Source of the DNA: JBMDXB01 sp048594975
Lineage (GTDB): Bacteria > Acidobacteriota > Vicinamibacteria > Vicinamibacterales > 2-12-FULL-66-21
Direction of reading: 5' to 3'
DNA: 64,000 nt
Assembly: GCA_048594975.1 (NCBI GenBank)
Contig: JBMDXQ010000090.1
Coordinates: 248,001 to 312,000 of the forward strand
Part shown: in pieces, positions 1-8,732 of the stretch
How positions within the stretch are numbered: position 1 is the first letter of the stretch
Layout of the letters: each line of letters begins with the position of its first letter
Translations under genes and position numbers: made by a program
The notes under the pieces: generated by a model
Databases searched by the model: none
The model's input: only the letters and a program-made list of their open reading frames with translations
Told to the model about the DNA's origin: nothing

Positions 1-363
1 AAGCGCGGCCACGGCCGCTACGACGTGTTCGCGCGCAGCGGGACGACCGCGACGGGACGGGACGCGGTGGATTGGGCACGCGAGGCGGAATCGCGAGGCG
101 CAGGCGAGGTGCTGCTGACCTCGATCGACCGGGACGGCGCCCGAAGCGGGTTCGACTGCGAGCTCACGGCGGCGGTATCCGAGGCGGTGTCGATTCCGGT
201 CATCGCCTCCGGCGGGGCGGGCACGTTCGAGCACTTTTACGCCGTGTTCACGGCCGGGCGCGCCGACGCCGCGCTGGCGGCGTCGGTCTTTCATTTCGCC
301 GAGCACGCGGTCGCCGAGCTGAAGACGTTCCTGCGCGAGCGCGGCGTCCCCATGCGGCTCTGA
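1..363 (+). CDS. hisF: Imidazole glycerol phosphate synthase cyclase subunit HisF, C-terminal part
   Basis: The frame is open from base 1, so the gene begins before the window. HisF forms the (beta/alpha)8 cyclase half of IGP synthase. With HisH it converts PRFAR and glutamine to imidazole glycerol phosphate and AICAR. The visible 120 residues carry family motifs: GAGEVLLTSIDRDG (second-half barrel with the catalytic Asp of LTSIDRDG), then IPVIASGGAG and AALAASVFHFAE (phosphate-binding strands), ending in ERGVPMRL, a typical HisF C-terminus. The hisA start follows 18 bp after the stop, so the two are probably one transcript. The order hisF then hisA is the reverse of the common hisA-hisF arrangement. 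Confidence 0.95.
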   Translation, partial: KRGHGRYDVFARSGTTATGRDAVDWAREAESRGAGEVLLTSIDRDGARSGFDCELTAAVSEAVSIPVIASGGAGTFEHFYAVFTAGRADAALAASVFHFAEHAVAELKTFLRERGVPMRL

Positions 364-380
364 ACGCCGCACGAGTTCCC

Positions 381-1067
381 GTGCTGATCCCTTCCATCGA
401 TCTCCAGGGCGGCCGCATCGTGCAGCTGGTGCAGGGCGAGCGCCTCGCGCTCGCGACCGACGACGTGGACGGCTGGGTTGCACGGTTCAGGGGCCGGACC
501 GCCGTGCAGCTGATCGATCTCGATGCCGCGAAGGGCGCCGCCCCGAACGACGCGCTCGTTCGCCGGATCTGCTCGGAACTGCCCTGCCGTGTCGGCGGCG
601 GCATCCGCAGCATCGAGCGCGCCGAATCCACGCTCGCGCTCGCCGCGACGCACGTGATCGTCGGGTCGGCGTTCTTCGCAGGCGGCGGCGTGGACCTGGC
701 CTTCGCCGAACGTCTCGCGTCGCGAATCGGCGGCGACCGCATCATCGCCGCCGTCGACAGCCGCAAGGGACGCGTCGTCATTCACGGCTGGCGGACGACG
801 CTCGACATCTCACCTGCTGACGCCATCCGGCAACTCCAGCCGTACGTGGGCGGGTTCCTCTACACCCACGTGGATCGCGAAGGGCTGATGCGCGGCACCG
901 ATCTCGAGGCGATCGGGTCGTTGGCGGCGATCACCCACCGCCGGATCACGGCCGCGGGCGGAATCACGACGATGGACGAAGTCCGCTACCTCGACGCGAT
1001 CGGTGTGGACGCGGTCGTCGGCATGGCACTGTACACGGGAACGCTGGCGCTCGACGCCCCGGACTAG
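381..1067 (+). CDS. hisA: Phosphoribosylformimino-AICAR isomerase HisA
   Basis: This 228-residue (beta/alpha)8 isomerase makes PRFAR from ProFAR in histidine synthesis. I chose the GTG at 381 because it gives the canonical N-terminus (IPSIDLQGG, catalytic Asp7). Asp126 lies in AAVDSRKGRVV and is followed by the GW...T motif. GGGIRSIE and GGITTMDE are the phosphate-binding segments. The second catalytic region reads YTHVDREGLMRG: the usual 'T-D-I-x-R-D-G' Asp is Glu167 here and the residue after Thr is His. This EGL form resembles the eukaryotic HIS6-type sequence more than the common bacterial one. Next to hisF, so the histidine role is secure; the active-site variant is worth noting. Confidence 0.93.
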   Translation: MLIPSIDLQGGRIVQLVQGERLALATDDVDGWVARFRGRTAVQLIDLDAAKGAAPNDALVRRICSELPCRVGGGIRSIERAESTLALAATHVIVGSAFFAGGGVDLAFAERLASRIGGDRIIAAVDSRKGRVVIHGWRTTLDISPADAIRQLQPYVGGFLYTHVDREGLMRGTDLEAIGSLAAITHRRITAAGGITTMDEVRYLDAIGVDAVVGMALYTGTLALDAPD

Positions 1068-1077
1068 AATTGCGGCC

Positions 1078-3399
1078 ATGCGCCGCATGTCCGCAGCGTT
1101 CCTTGCCGCCTCGTTCGCCGCCGCGTCCTGCTCGCGGCCCGCACCGCTTTTCGTCGAGCAGAACGCGCGGGCACACCTCAACGTGCTGGCCGGCACCATC
1201 GGCAGCCGACCCGCGGGCACGCCGGCCGCCGCGCAGGCGCGCGCCTACATCGTCGACCAGCTCACGCTCTACGGCTTCTCCGTGCGCGTGCAGGAGACGG
1301 ACGCACGGCGGCCCGAGGTGGGACGCACCGCGCACGTCGCCAATATCATCGGCATCCTGCCGGGCGAGCGCCCCGAGGCGGTCGGCCTCCTCTCCCACTA
1401 CGACTCCGGCTTCGAGACGCCAGGGGCCGCCGACGATGCCCTGGGCGTAGCGGTGTCGCTGGAGGCAGCGCGGTCGATTGCGGCGCGGCCAGGCCGGCGC
1501 TGGACCCTCATGGTGATCGTCACGGATGCCGAGGAGGCCGGGCTGATGGGTGCCGCCGGCCTCGCCGACGATCGCGAGGTGGTGGATCGGCTGAAGGCGT
1601 ACGTCAACGTGGAGGCCGTCGGGTCGGCCGATCCCTTCCTGCTCTTCGAGACTGGCCCGCAGAACGGCTGGCTGCTCGGGCCGTGGGCGCGGCACGCGCC
1701 CCACCCGCGCGGCGGGTCGTACGGCCTGGAGGTGTACCGCCGGCTGCCGAACGACACCGACTTCTCCATTCTCAAGCGGCTCGAGATTCCCGGGCTCAAC
1801 TTCGCGAGCGTCGGCGACAGCTACGCGTACCACACCGCGCGGGACGTTCCCGATCGGGTGCCGCCGCGCGTCGTGCGGCGCGCCGGCGAGAACCTGGTCG
1901 GAATCGTCACCGCACTCGATGCGATCGACGTGACGCAGCGCGCCGGCTGGGACGCCACCTACTTCGACATCGGCGGTACCGTCGGCATCCACTACGGGCC
2001 GCGCACCGCGTGGGCTGTGGCGGTCGCGGCGCTGATGCTCGCCGCCGTCGCGTTCGTCAGGATCACGGCCGCGGTCATCCGTCTCGGCGGGGTGCTGCGC
2101 CTGCTGCTCGCCGCTATCTGGGCAATCGTCGCGCTGCTGGCGACCGCGGGATCGATGGTCGGTGTCACCTGGGCGTTGCGCGCCGCGCGCGAGGTGTATC
2201 AGCCGTGGTATGCGCATCCGGGTCGGCTGATGGTGCTGCTCGCGGTGACCGGCCTCTCCGCGGGGTGGGCGGTCAACAGGCTCGGCGCATGGCTGCCGAG
2301 TCGCGCCCATGCCCCGCGGGTGCCGGCGCTGGTGTGGAGCCTGACGCTGCCGGTATGGCTCGCGCTCGCCGGCGCGGCGCTCTGGTACGCGCCGGGGGCG
2401 GCGTATCTCTGGACGATTCCCCTGCTCGCCGCCGGCCTGCTGCTGGCAATCGCACCGCCGGCACACGCGGTTGCAGTCCGGCTGGCGTCGCTGGTGATCC
2501 TGGCGGTCACCGCGACGCTGTGGCTGCGCGAGACCGTGGAGATGGTCCGCTTCATGGTGGCCGTCTTCGGGCGGCTGCCGCTCGTGACCCCGACCTTCGT
2601 GTATGCAGGGGTGCTCGCGATGGCGGGCGTTATGCTCGTGCCGCCGCTCGTCGGCGCATTCGAACCGCCACGGCCCCTGCTTCGCCCCACGCTGATGTCG
2701 GCGCTGTGCCTGGTTGCGGTCGCAGTCGCCGCCGGACTGGCGTATGCGGCACCCGCCTACACGTCGGACCGGCCGCTGCGGCGTGCGGTTCGCGCGATCC
2801 AGGAGGACGCCGCGGGCGCGGCAACCTGGGAGGTCGCGTCGACTGAACCAGGCCTGGATCTCGAAGCAGGCGCCCCTCCGGGCTGGACGCCGCAGGCCTC
2901 TGCGCCCGAAGCGGGCGTCCCGGTCGGGCGTTATCCGCACCCGTTCGTGTTCCGCGCCCGCGGGCCGTCGCTCGGCCCGTCGCCGGCGCGGATCGCCGGC
3001 GTGACGCAGAGGCCGCTTCCCGGCGGTCTCGAGATCTCCGTCACCGTCGTCCCGCAGCAGCCAGGGGTTGCCGTCACCTTCGTGGCGCCGCCGGGTGTGA
3101 CCCCGGCCCGGTCGAACCTGCCCGGCGTCGTCCGGCTCGGGCGTTGGCGCGCCACCTACGTCGCGCCGTCCCCAGACGGCGTCCTGTGGCGCGCCAGCTT
3201 CACGGCGGGGCATGCAGCCGCCCTGGGTGAGACCCGGGTGGTGGTCACGTCGGGACGATTCCCGGGCGGCAGCGGCTGGCAGCAGCTTCCGGCCTGGCTG
3301 CCGCAGGAGCGGACGGTCTGGACGGCGACCGCGCTGTGGATCCTCGTCCCCCGGCCGGACCCCGGCTGGGGGATTGCGCCGGTCCCGCCGTTACGTTAG
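1078..3399 (+). CDS. Membrane-anchored M28-family zinc peptidase (lipoprotein signal)
   Basis: This 773-residue protein starts at ATG 1078, just after hisA. The first 18 residues form a lipoprotein signal ending at AASC (Cys18). The M28 aminopeptidase fold covers about residues 40-290. Its zinc and catalytic signatures are SHYDS (~106), GAADD (~117), DAEEAG (~152, catalytic Glu pair), NVEAVGS (~178) and YHTARD (~251). From about residue 310 there are eight or nine hydrophobic helices, followed by a roughly 190-residue extracytoplasmic C-terminal domain. The architecture (peptidase, multi-TM, C-terminal domain) resembles endoplasmic-reticulum metallopeptidase 1-like bacterial proteins. The substrate is unknown. 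A nested inverted repeat overlaps the stop. Confidence 0.85.
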   Translation: MRRMSAAFLAASFAAASCSRPAPLFVEQNARAHLNVLAGTIGSRPAGTPAAAQARAYIVDQLTLYGFSVRVQETDARRPEVGRTAHVANIIGILPGERPEAVGLLSHYDSGFETPGAADDALGVAVSLEAARSIAARPGRRWTLMVIVTDAEEAGLMGAAGLADDREVVDRLKAYVNVEAVGSADPFLLFETGPQNGWLLGPWARHAPHPRGGSYGLEVYRRLPNDTDFSILKRLEIPGLNFASVGDSYAYHTARDVPDRVPPRVVRRAGENLVGIVTALDAIDVTQRAGWDATYFDIGGTVGIHYGPRTAWAVAVAALMLAAVAFVRITAAVIRLGGVLRLLLAAIWAIVALLATAGSMVGVTWALRAAREVYQPWYAHPGRLMVLLAVTGLSAGWAVNRLGAWLPSRAHAPRVPALVWSLTLPVWLALAGAALWYAPGAAYLWTIPLLAAGLLLAIAPPAHAVAVRLASLVILAVTATLWLRETVEMVRFMVAVFGRLPLVTPTFVYAGVLAMAGVMLVPPLVGAFEPPRPLLRPTLMSALCLVAVAVAAGLAYAAPAYTSDRPLRRAVRAIQEDAAGAATWEVASTEPGLDLEAGAPPGWTPQASAPEAGVPVGRYPHPFVFRARGPSLGPSPARIAGVTQRPLPGGLEISVTVVPQQPGVAVTFVAPPGVTPARSNLPGVVRLGRWRATYVAPSPDGVLWRASFTAGHAAALGETRVVVTSGRFPGGSGWQQLPAWLPQERTVWTATALWILVPRPDPGWGIAPVPPLR

Positions 3400-3431
3400 A
3401 GTCCGTAACGGCTACGTGAGATAACGTAACG
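3388..3431. promoter_or_regulatory. Nested inverted repeats at the end of the M28 gene
   Basis: CGTTACGTTA at 3389-3398 is exactly complementary to TAACGTAACG at 3422-3431. Inside it, CCGTTACG at 3388-3395 pairs with CGTAACGG at 3404-3411. The element overlaps the M28 stop codon. It could be a bimodal terminator hairpin (no U-run follows) or an operator for the ATPase gene at 3598. Confidence 0.5.
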
Positions 3432-3517
3432 AGCCCGGCACCGCGCGGCCGCTCCGGAGCGATGGGCTCCTGCAGCGGCCACCGCCCCCGATCGCGTACG
3501 TTCAGCGTTCTGCTGCA

Positions 3518-3545
3518 GCATTCGGCATTCAGCATTCGGCATTCG
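3518..3545. repeat. GGCATTC-type repeat, upstream copy
   Basis: The unit GCATTCGGCATTCAGC recurs with small changes. An inverted, nearly identical copy lies at 4738-4764, so the two bracket the ATPase gene. A looser third copy is at 9906-9946. Confidence 0.7.
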
Positions 3546-3597
3546 TCATTGCAGCATTCTGTGTTCTTCGTTCCTGGTTCTTGACTTGTTGGTCCCC

Positions 3598-4740
3598 ATG
3601 AACCCGTTCGTCTACGGCGAGGTCGTCCCGGCCACGGCGTTCGTGGATCGTACCGTCGAGCTCGACCGGCTCGCGCGCGACGTGCTGGCCGGCCAGAAGG
3701 TCTTCCTCATCTCGCCGCGGCGCTACGGCAAGTCCTCGCTGGTGCGGCAGGCGCTGCGGGCGGCGGCCCGCCACGGCGCGCTCACCGTGGAGGTGACGGT
3801 CAGCAGCTACAGCTCGTACCTCGGCTTCCTCGAAGGCTACGCGCGCGCGCTGCTCTCGATCGAGACGCGGCTGGATCGGGTGCGGGCGTGGATCGCGGAC
3901 ATGCTCGGCAACGTGCGTCCCGAACTGCGGCTCGAACCGGACGTTGGCAGCCGCGGCCGGTTCACCATCGCGTTCCCCGCGGTCCGCACGGAGCGCGAGG
4001 TGTCGCGCCTCGCCCAGGAAGTGTTCGCGCTGCCCGGTCGGATTGCCGAGGCGCGACGCCGCCGGCTGGCGGTCGCGCTCGACGAGTTCCAGGCCATCGG
4101 CTCGTTCGACGGCGGCACCGTCGAGCAATCGCTCCGCGCCGCCGTGCAGCACCAGCGGCAGGTGGGGTACGTGTTCTCCGGCTCAGAGCCCACGCTGATG
4201 GAACGGATGCTCGGCAGGAGCCGGCCCTTCTACAAGGCCGGACCGGTGATGCGGTTGCAGCGGATTCCGCCCGACCAGTTCGCCGAGTTCGTCGAGGACC
4301 GCTTCCGCGCCACCGGGGTCAAGCCCGCCGCCGGCCTCGGCGTGGCCGTCGTCGATCTGGCCGGCAACCTGCCCTACGACGTGCAGCGGCTCGCGCACGA
4401 GCTGTGGGACGATGTGCGCGCGGAAGGCGGGAAGAGGGTGGGCCTGGACGACCTGCACGCCACGCTCAGGCGGCTCCTCGGCGAGCACGAGACGCTCTTC
4501 GAGACGGTCTGGCAGCGGCTGACGCTCACACAGCGGGCGACGCTGCGCGCCGCGGTGCTCGAGGAGGGGCGCGAGCTGCTGTCGGCGGACGTGCGCGCCC
4601 GGCACCGCCTCAGCGGCGCGTCGAGCGTCCAGGCCTCGCTCGCCGCGCTCGTCCGCGAGGACGTACTCGCGCGCGAAGGCGATCGCTACACCGTGGTCGA
4701 CTCGCTGCTCCGCGAGTGGGTGGCGAGGAGGACCTACTGA
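3598..4740 (+). CDS. AAA/STAND-like ATPase (ATPase_2-type)
   Basis: This 380-residue protein has a P-loop close to its N-terminus: ISPRRYGKSS (Walker A, ~38-47). The Walker B is LAVALDEFQ (~157-166) and a sensor-like FSGSEP lies near residue 193. The C-terminal third (from LFETVWQRLT) is a helical region that looks like a winged-helix unit. The pattern fits the prokaryotic ATPase_2/archaeal-ATPase family. Those are nucleotide switches of unclear function, often solitary and sometimes linked to mobile or defence loci. ATG 3598 is preferred over TTG 3586. The gene stands alone between inverted GGCATTC repeats, and the downstream repeat includes its TGA. Confidence 0.75.
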   Translation: MNPFVYGEVVPATAFVDRTVELDRLARDVLAGQKVFLISPRRYGKSSLVRQALRAAARHGALTVEVTVSSYSSYLGFLEGYARALLSIETRLDRVRAWIADMLGNVRPELRLEPDVGSRGRFTIAFPAVRTEREVSRLAQEVFALPGRIAEARRRRLAVALDEFQAIGSFDGGTVEQSLRAAVQHQRQVGYVFSGSEPTLMERMLGRSRPFYKAGPVMRLQRIPPDQFAEFVEDRFRATGVKPAAGLGVAVVDLAGNLPYDVQRLAHELWDDVRAEGGKRVGLDDLHATLRRLLGEHETLFETVWQRLTLTQRATLRAAVLEEGRELLSADVRARHRLSGASSVQASLAALVREDVLAREGDRYTVVDSLLREWVARRTY

Positions 4741-4764
4741 ATGCCGAATGTCGAATGCCGAATG
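4738..4764. repeat. GGCATTC-type repeat, downstream inverted copy
   Basis: Reverse-complement match, about 25 of 27 positions, to the copy at 3518-3545. Its first three bases are the TGA stop of the ATPase gene. Confidence 0.7.
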
Positions 4765-4839
4765 GGCCTTCCACTTTCCCGTCCTGTTGTTCATGCGTCT
4801 GACTTCGGTCGACGGTCGTAGCTTGTAGCACCGGCTGAC

Positions 4840-6156
4840 ATGCGCTCTGTTCTCGATCGGCTCGGGCTCGGGCGGCCGGAACTGCGGGCGTGGGCGATGT
4901 ACGACTGGGCGAACTCCGCGTTCATGTGCACCATCGTCACGGCGATCTTCCCCATCTACTTCCAGCGTGAGGCGGCGGCGACGCTGCCTGGCGCCGACGC
5001 GCTCGCCCTGTGGGGCCTGGCCAACACCATCGCGATCGCGATCGTGGCGGTGCTCAACCCGCTGCTCGGCGCGCTGGCGGACTACCTCCCGTTGAAGAAG
5101 ACGATGCTCGGCGCGTTTTTGGCGCTGGGGATCGCCGCCACGGGGTCGATGTTCTTCATCGGCCACGGCGAGTGGCGCCTCGCCATGCTGCTCTTCGTCG
5201 CCGCGAGCGTCGGCGCCGTCGGCAGCATGGCCTTCTACGACGCGCTGCTGCCGCACATCGCCGCCGCGGACGAGATCGATCGCGTCTCGTCGGCCGGCTA
5301 CGCCATCGGCTACTTCGGCGGCGGCCTGCTCCTCCTCGTCAACGCGATCTGGGTGATGAGCCCGCAGACCTTCGGGCTGCGGGACGCCGGCGCCGCGTCG
5401 CGGGTGTCGTTCGTGAGCGTCGCCGTCTGGTGGCTGGTGTTCTCGATCCCGCTCTTCCGGCGCGTGCCGGAGCCGCCGGCGGCGGTGCGGGTCGCAGGAT
5501 TGCCGCTGGCGATCGCGGCGCGGCGGCTGCTTCGCACGCTGCGGGAGCTGCGCGGCTTCCGCCAGGCGTTCCTGCTGCTGGTCGCCTTCGCCGTCTACAA
5601 CGACGGCATCAACACCATCATCAAGATGGCAACCAGCTACGGGGCCGACCTCGGGCTCGACGCCGGCGACATGATCGCAGCCGTCCTGCTGGTGCAGTTC
5701 GTCGGCGTCCCCTTCGCGTTCGTGTTCGGCGCGCTGGCCGGCCGGGTCGGCGCCAAGCGCTCGATCTACTTCGCGCTGGGCATCTACGTCGTCATCAGCG
5801 TGCTTGGCTACTTCATGACCACGGCGCTGCACTTCTACCTGCTCGCCTTTCTCGTGGCGACGGTGCAGGGCGGCAGCCAGGCGCTGAGCCGATCGCTGTT
5901 CGCCTCGATGATCCCGCGCACCAAGAGCGCGGAGTTCTTCGCGTTCTTCTCGATCTTCGAGAAGTTCACCGGGGCGCTGGGTCCCGCGGTCTTCACCCTC
6001 GCGGTGACCGCCACCGGATCCGGCCGCGCCGCGGTCCTGAGCATCGTCGTGTTCTTCGTCGCCGGGTGGCTGCTGCTGGCACGGGTCGACGTCGAGCGCG
6101 GTCAGGCAGCGGCGCGCGCCGCCGAGCGCGCCGACGCGGCGGTGGGGCCCGCCTGA
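4840..6156 (+). CDS. MFS transporter, UMF1/Atg22-like family
   Basis: This 438-residue protein has about twelve hydrophobic segments. The N-terminus AWAMYDWANSAF is the hallmark of the UMF1 family (related to the yeast vacuolar effluxer Atg22). GALADYLPLKK sits in the first cytoplasmic loop where MFS proteins keep G-x-x-x-D-x-x-x. A second half begins near residue 235 (GFRQAFLLL, AVYNDGIN). The substrate cannot be read from sequence. The next gene starts 2 bp after its stop, so this and the acyltransferase are probably translated together, which hints at a membrane-lipid context. Confidence 0.85.
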   Translation: MRSVLDRLGLGRPELRAWAMYDWANSAFMCTIVTAIFPIYFQREAAATLPGADALALWGLANTIAIAIVAVLNPLLGALADYLPLKKTMLGAFLALGIAATGSMFFIGHGEWRLAMLLFVAASVGAVGSMAFYDALLPHIAAADEIDRVSSAGYAIGYFGGGLLLLVNAIWVMSPQTFGLRDAGAASRVSFVSVAVWWLVFSIPLFRRVPEPPAAVRVAGLPLAIAARRLLRTLRELRGFRQAFLLLVAFAVYNDGINTIIKMATSYGADLGLDAGDMIAAVLLVQFVGVPFAFVFGALAGRVGAKRSIYFALGIYVVISVLGYFMTTALHFYLLAFLVATVQGGSQALSRSLFASMIPRTKSAEFFAFFSIFEKFTGALGPAVFTLAVTATGSGRAAVLSIVVFFVAGWLLLARVDVERGQAAARAAERADAAVGPA

Positions 6157-6157
6157 G

Positions 6158-7504
6158 TTGGTCGCTCGCGTCGTGCGGGCGCTCGCGCGTGCGGCGTCCA
6201 CGCTCTTCTACCGGGTGGACGCCGCCGGCGCCCCGCCCGCCGGGGGCGCCGTCCTGCTCCTGCCCAACCACCCCAACTCGCTGCTCGATCCGGCGGTGAT
6301 CTGGAGTACCGCCGGCCGCGATGTGCGCTTCCTCGCCAAGTCCACGCTCTTCACGACGCCGCTGGCGCCGCTGCTGCGGGCGGCACGCGCCATTCCCGTG
6401 TACCGCCGGCGCGACGAGGGGGTGGACACGTCGAAGAACGTCGAGACCTTCGCCACGGTGGAGCGCGCGCTCGCGGCGGGGGACGCCGTGTGCGTCTTCC
6501 CCGAAGGGATCAGCCACTCCACCGGGCGGCTCGTGCCGCTCCGGACCGGCGCGGCGCGCATGGCGCTCGCCGCCGAGCGCCGCGGGACGGCCGTGTCGAT
6601 CGTCCCGGTGGGATTGAACTTCGAGCGCAAGACGGCGTTTCGTTCCCGCGTCTGGGTCGTCTACGGCCGGCCGTTCTCCTGCGCCGACCTGCTGGCGGTC
6701 GACGACGACGAAACCCGCGTGGTCGGGCGGCTGACCGATCGGTTCGCCGAGCGGATGCGCCGGCTGCTCGTCGAGGCGGATCCGGCCGGCGACGCCGCGC
6801 TGGTGAAGCGGATCGATCGGCTCTACGCCGCCGCGCGCGGACGACCGGCCGATCCGATGGACCGCATTGCGCGGCGGCGCGTGATTTCCACCGGCGTCGA
6901 GCGCCTGCGCGACGCCGACCCGGATCGCCATGACGAGCTCCTGCACGAGCTCCGCCGGTACGACGAGCGGTTACGGCGTTTCGGGCTGCGGGATCGTCAC
7001 CTCGACTGGCGCGTGTCGCGATCGGAGGCGGTGCGGTTCGCGGTGCGCGAGCTGCTGGCCGCCGCGGTCATGGGCCCGATCGCAGTGGCGGGACTTGCGG
7101 TGTTCGCGGCGCCGTACTACGCGACGCAGGCGATGGCGACCCGCGTCACGCGCGAGCCGGACATGGTCGCGACGGCAAAGGTCCTGGGCGGAGTGGTGGT
7201 GTACGGCGGGTGGGTGGCGCTCGTCGCGGCGGCCGTGGGGCTGGCGGCGGGATCACCCGCGGCGGCGGTGGCGACCGTCGCGGCGCTTCCTGTCGTCGCC
7301 GTCGCCGGCCTCTTCGCGGTCGAACGCGAGGCCGCCGTCCTCGACGCGATCAGAGCCTGGCTGCTGCTGCGGCGCACCACGGCGGGCACGCGCGAGCGGC
7401 TGCGGCGGCACCGCTCGGAGCTCGCCGACCTCCTCGACGCGGTCAACGATTGGCTGAACGCGCCAGGAACGCCCGCGCCTTCGGGCGCGCGAAGGCCGTA
7501 TTGA
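6158..7504 (+). CDS. PlsC-like glycerolipid acyltransferase with C-terminal membrane domain
   Basis: This 448-residue protein probably starts at TTG 6158, coupled to the preceding MFS gene. The acyltransferase domain (~1-230) shows LPNHPNSLLDP at 36-45; the His38-Asp44 spacing is HX5D, as in Gat1/GPAT-like relatives rather than the PlsC HX4D. VCVFPEGISHS follows at about 110 and IVPVGLNFERK at about 148. The role is acyl transfer to glycerol-3-phosphate or lysophosphatidate at the inner membrane. The C-terminal 150 residues contain two or three hydrophobic helices. The 3' end overlaps the convergent TPR gene by 62 bp. Confidence 0.85.
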   Translation: MVARVVRALARAASTLFYRVDAAGAPPAGGAVLLLPNHPNSLLDPAVIWSTAGRDVRFLAKSTLFTTPLAPLLRAARAIPVYRRRDEGVDTSKNVETFATVERALAAGDAVCVFPEGISHSTGRLVPLRTGAARMALAAERRGTAVSIVPVGLNFERKTAFRSRVWVVYGRPFSCADLLAVDDDETRVVGRLTDRFAERMRRLLVEADPAGDAALVKRIDRLYAAARGRPADPMDRIARRRVISTGVERLRDADPDRHDELLHELRRYDERLRRFGLRDRHLDWRVSRSEAVRFAVRELLAAAVMGPIAVAGLAVFAAPYYATQAMATRVTREPDMVATAKVLGGVVVYGGWVALVAAAVGLAAGSPAAAVATVAALPVVAVAGLFAVEREAAVLDAIRAWLLLRRTTAGTRERLRRHRSELADLLDAVNDWLNAPGTPAPSGARRPY

Positions 7505-8357
7505 TGCTGTGCGACGGCACGGCCATCACCATCTCGTAGTACTCCCGCGCCTTCACCCGGTCGCCGAGCTTCTCGTAGGCCTGCGCGATCAACCCGAGCA
7601 CGAAGGGATCGCGCTGGTCGCCCTGCAGCAACTCGTCGACCGCCCGCCGGACGTCGCCGGCATAGAAGGCGATATAGCCGAGGAGGTACGGGTAGAACGG
7701 CCGCTGGTTGTCGCTGTCGACCTTCTCGAGCAGCGCCTTGACCTGCGCGGCATGCTCGGCCGCTGCGGCCGCGTTCTTCCGGCGCGCCGCGAGCCGCCCC
7801 AGCGCGTGGTGCCAGCGCATCGCCCACAGGGCCGCCTGGTTCGCAGGCAGCTCCGGGATCTGTTTCGCCGTTTCGTAGCCGGTCCGGTACCACTGCTCGG
7901 CCTTCGCGAGGTCGCCCGACTCCAGGTAGATGCGGCCGAGCGCGTTCGCCGATCCGGCGGCGCCTCCGCGGTCGTTGGCCTGCATCTGTGCGTCGAAGAT
8001 CCGCTGGTAGTACCGGGCCGCCTCGTCCGCCTTCGCCTCGAACGCCCACGACACGCCCATCGCGGCCAGTGCCTGGGTGCGCGTGACATTGGTCGAAAGC
8101 GAGATCGCCTGCTCGAGGTGCTGGCGCGCCGCCTTGTTCTTGCCGTCGAGATCGAGCGCGCGCCCGAGCGCCAGGTGCGCCTCGGCGGACTGCGGCGCGC
8201 CCGCGACGACCTTCTCGAGGAACGTCACCGCCCCGGCGACGTCGCCCGACTGGATCATCTTCTGGGCGAGGGCGAGGTTCTGTTTCGTCTCGTCGGCGAC
8301 CTGCCGTGGTGCTGCCGCGAGCACGAACGCCGCGAGGAGAATGGTGATGGCCTTCAT
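7443..8357 (-). CDS. Secreted tetratricopeptide-repeat protein
   Basis: This 304-residue protein has an N-terminal signal sequence (MKAITILLAAFVLAAAP). Degenerate TPR helices run through its length, for example SAEAHLALGRALDLDGKNKAARQ, ALGRIYLESGDLAKAEQW and GLIAQAYEKLGDRVKAREYY. TPR arrays are protein-binding scaffolds; its partner is unknown. It lies directly downstream of an S9-peptidase pseudogene on the same strand, which may once have been its operon partner. Confidence 0.8.
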   Translation of the reverse strand: MKAITILLAAFVLAAAPRQVADETKQNLALAQKMIQSGDVAGAVTFLEKVVAGAPQSAEAHLALGRALDLDGKNKAARQHLEQAISLSTNVTRTQALAAMGVSWAFEAKADEAARYYQRIFDAQMQANDRGGAAGSANALGRIYLESGDLAKAEQWYRTGYETAKQIPELPANQAALWAMRWHHALGRLAARRKNAAAAAEHAAQVKALLEKVDSDNQRPFYPYLLGYIAFYAGDVRRAVDELLQGDQRDPFVLGLIAQAYEKLGDRVKAREYYEMVMAVPSHSINTAFARPKARAFLARSANR

Positions 8358-8369
8358 TGGTAGTTCCTA

Positions 8370-8732
8370 CTTGTCTTGTGACCAGTCCTGCGCGATCCAG
8401 TTGCCCTCCCTTCGAGCAGCAGCCGCGCCGTCGCCGGGTCACGCGGATCGACGACCCAGATGTCGCGGTCGGCGTTCGTCCGGCGGTTCGAGTCGAACGC
8501 GACCAGCCCTGAGCGGCGCAACCAGACCACGGCGTTGCCGCCGTTGCGGGACGTGCCGTCGGTCAGGAGCGTGGTGCGGTGCGTCGTCGAAGCGATAGAG
8601 CTGCGGGCGTTCGGATCCACCGCTCGGGTCACGCCCGAATACGAAATACTCGCCTGTCGCCGGCTCGTAGGCGGCGCCGCCGCTGGTCGCGGGACCGAAC
8701 GTGAGCTGGGTGCCAGCCGAGAAGCAACGCAT
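8370..8732 (-). pseudogene. Remnant of an S9-family peptidase (N-terminal propeller), frameshifted and truncated
   Basis: Two overlapping minus frames together read like the start of the beta-propeller of acidobacterial S9/prolyl-oligopeptidase-like proteins. The first is QLTFGPATSGGAAYEP then GEYFVFGRDPSGG then LYRFDD. After a shift near 8580-8590 the second reads THRTTLLTDGTSRNGG then GLVAFDSNRRTNADRDI then VVDPRDPATARLLLEG. Homology-like sequence stops near 8400, right before the TPR gene, and no peptidase domain follows. A sequencing error could explain the frameshift but not the truncation. Confidence 0.65.

Noticed and set aside
964..3213. A 749-codon minus frame opposite the M28 peptidase
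   Set aside because: Low-complexity antisense product; the plus strand has zinc-site motifs and TM helices.
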